Part shown: piece after piece, positions 63,996 through 64,000 of the stretch
Position numbering within the stretch: the first letter of the stretch is position 1
How the letters are laid out: every line of letters starts with the position of its first letter
Source of the DNA: Streptomyces sp. NBC_00459
GTDB lineage: Bacteria; Actinomycetota; Actinomycetes; Streptomycetales; Streptomycetaceae
Length of the DNA stretch: 64,000 nt
Direction of reading: 5' to 3'
NCBI RefSeq assembly: GCF_036013955.1
Contig: NZ_CP107903.1
Coordinates: 7,378,001 to 7,442,000, forward strand
Translations under genes and position numbers: made by a program
Notes under the pieces: generated by a model
Databases searched by the model: none
The model's input: the letters and a program-made list of their open reading frames with translations, nothing else
What the model was told of the DNA's origin: nothing

Positions 63996-64000
63996 TCCCG

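Noticed and set aside
1..64000. CRISPR arrays, tRNA or rRNA genes, insertion sequences, prophage
   Set aside because: No regularly spaced repeats, no tRNA-like cloverleaf with a CCA end, no transposase or integrase motifs were seen.

Overview
The window is high-GC, actinobacterial chromosome, almost certainly Streptomyces. The evidence is the GC-rich third codon positions, many GTG/TTG starts, 4-nt GTGA/ATGA stop-start overlaps, and lineage-marker genes (SepH, DUF3071/3093/3159/3710/4193 proteins, CutRS, a coproporphyrin-type ferrochelatase with a Cys-rich tail). No phage, insertion sequence, CRISPR array, rRNA or tRNA was recognised. Left part (1-24.5 kb): a conserved core block. It holds a VOC-protein fragment, a rhodanese-type sulfurtransferase, sepH, an ALO-type FAD oxidase coupled to an MFS transporter, hemH, an inositol-phosphatase-family gene, cutRS, a DUF4193 protein, a DUF3093 protein, a thioesterase, dut, a DUF3710 protein, kdpDE, an OB-fold protein, a DUF3159 membrane protein, two TrkA/RCK proteins, a KimA-like APC transporter and a TRAM RNA methyltransferase. 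From the phosphatase to the methyltransferase the order follows M. tuberculosis Rv2701c-Rv2689c (from memory), with cutRS and kdpDE as extra insertions. The right half of this block reads as a potassium-homeostasis locus: KdpDE sensing without kdpFABC, RCK gating proteins, a K+-type APC carrier and a 32-residue membrane peptide found here between the divergent transcripts. Middle part (24.5-45.5 kb): accessory and regulatory genes. It holds a Ppx/GppA protein, a divergent AraC/NmrA pair, a Tat-exported hydrolase, a TIGR01777-type epimerase behind a promoter with a perfect 16-bp operator, a Met/His-rich membrane protein next to an ECF sigma factor, a MarR/YceI pair with a 20-bp perfect operator, a GT-C-like membrane protein, a giant nitrate reductase-flavoprotein fusion (1386 aa) with a GlnR-like box, a SepF-like protein, an ATPase-MazG pair, small conserved proteins, an F420-type LLM oxidoreductase and a secreted TAP-like peptidase. 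Right part (45.5-57.1 kb): the most interesting region, a tightly coupled set of ten genes on one strand. It encodes an ATP-grasp ligase, a DUF4213/DUF364 protein (family annotated as putative heavy-metal chelation), a CysK-fold PLP enzyme, an enolase-superfamily enzyme, an MFS exporter, a SAM methyltransferase, and a complete Nik/Opp-type ABC importer (lipoprotein, two permeases, fused double ATPase). An AT-rich Zur/Fur-like dyad and a switchable leader hairpin precede it. Exporter plus importer plus NRPS-independent biosynthetic enzymes is the logic of a metallophore (compare staphylopine or EDDS), but the enzyme set is unlike those, so it is proposed as a novel metallophore system. Far right (57.1-64 kb): an M1 metallopeptidase, the Hen1-Pnkp RNA repair operon (with an in-frame hexanucleotide repeat and a downstream 8-bp tandem repeat), a copy of a Streptomyces intergenic hairpin repeat also seen near 19.1 kb, and an NAD-kinase-like protein with a non-canonical glycine motif.
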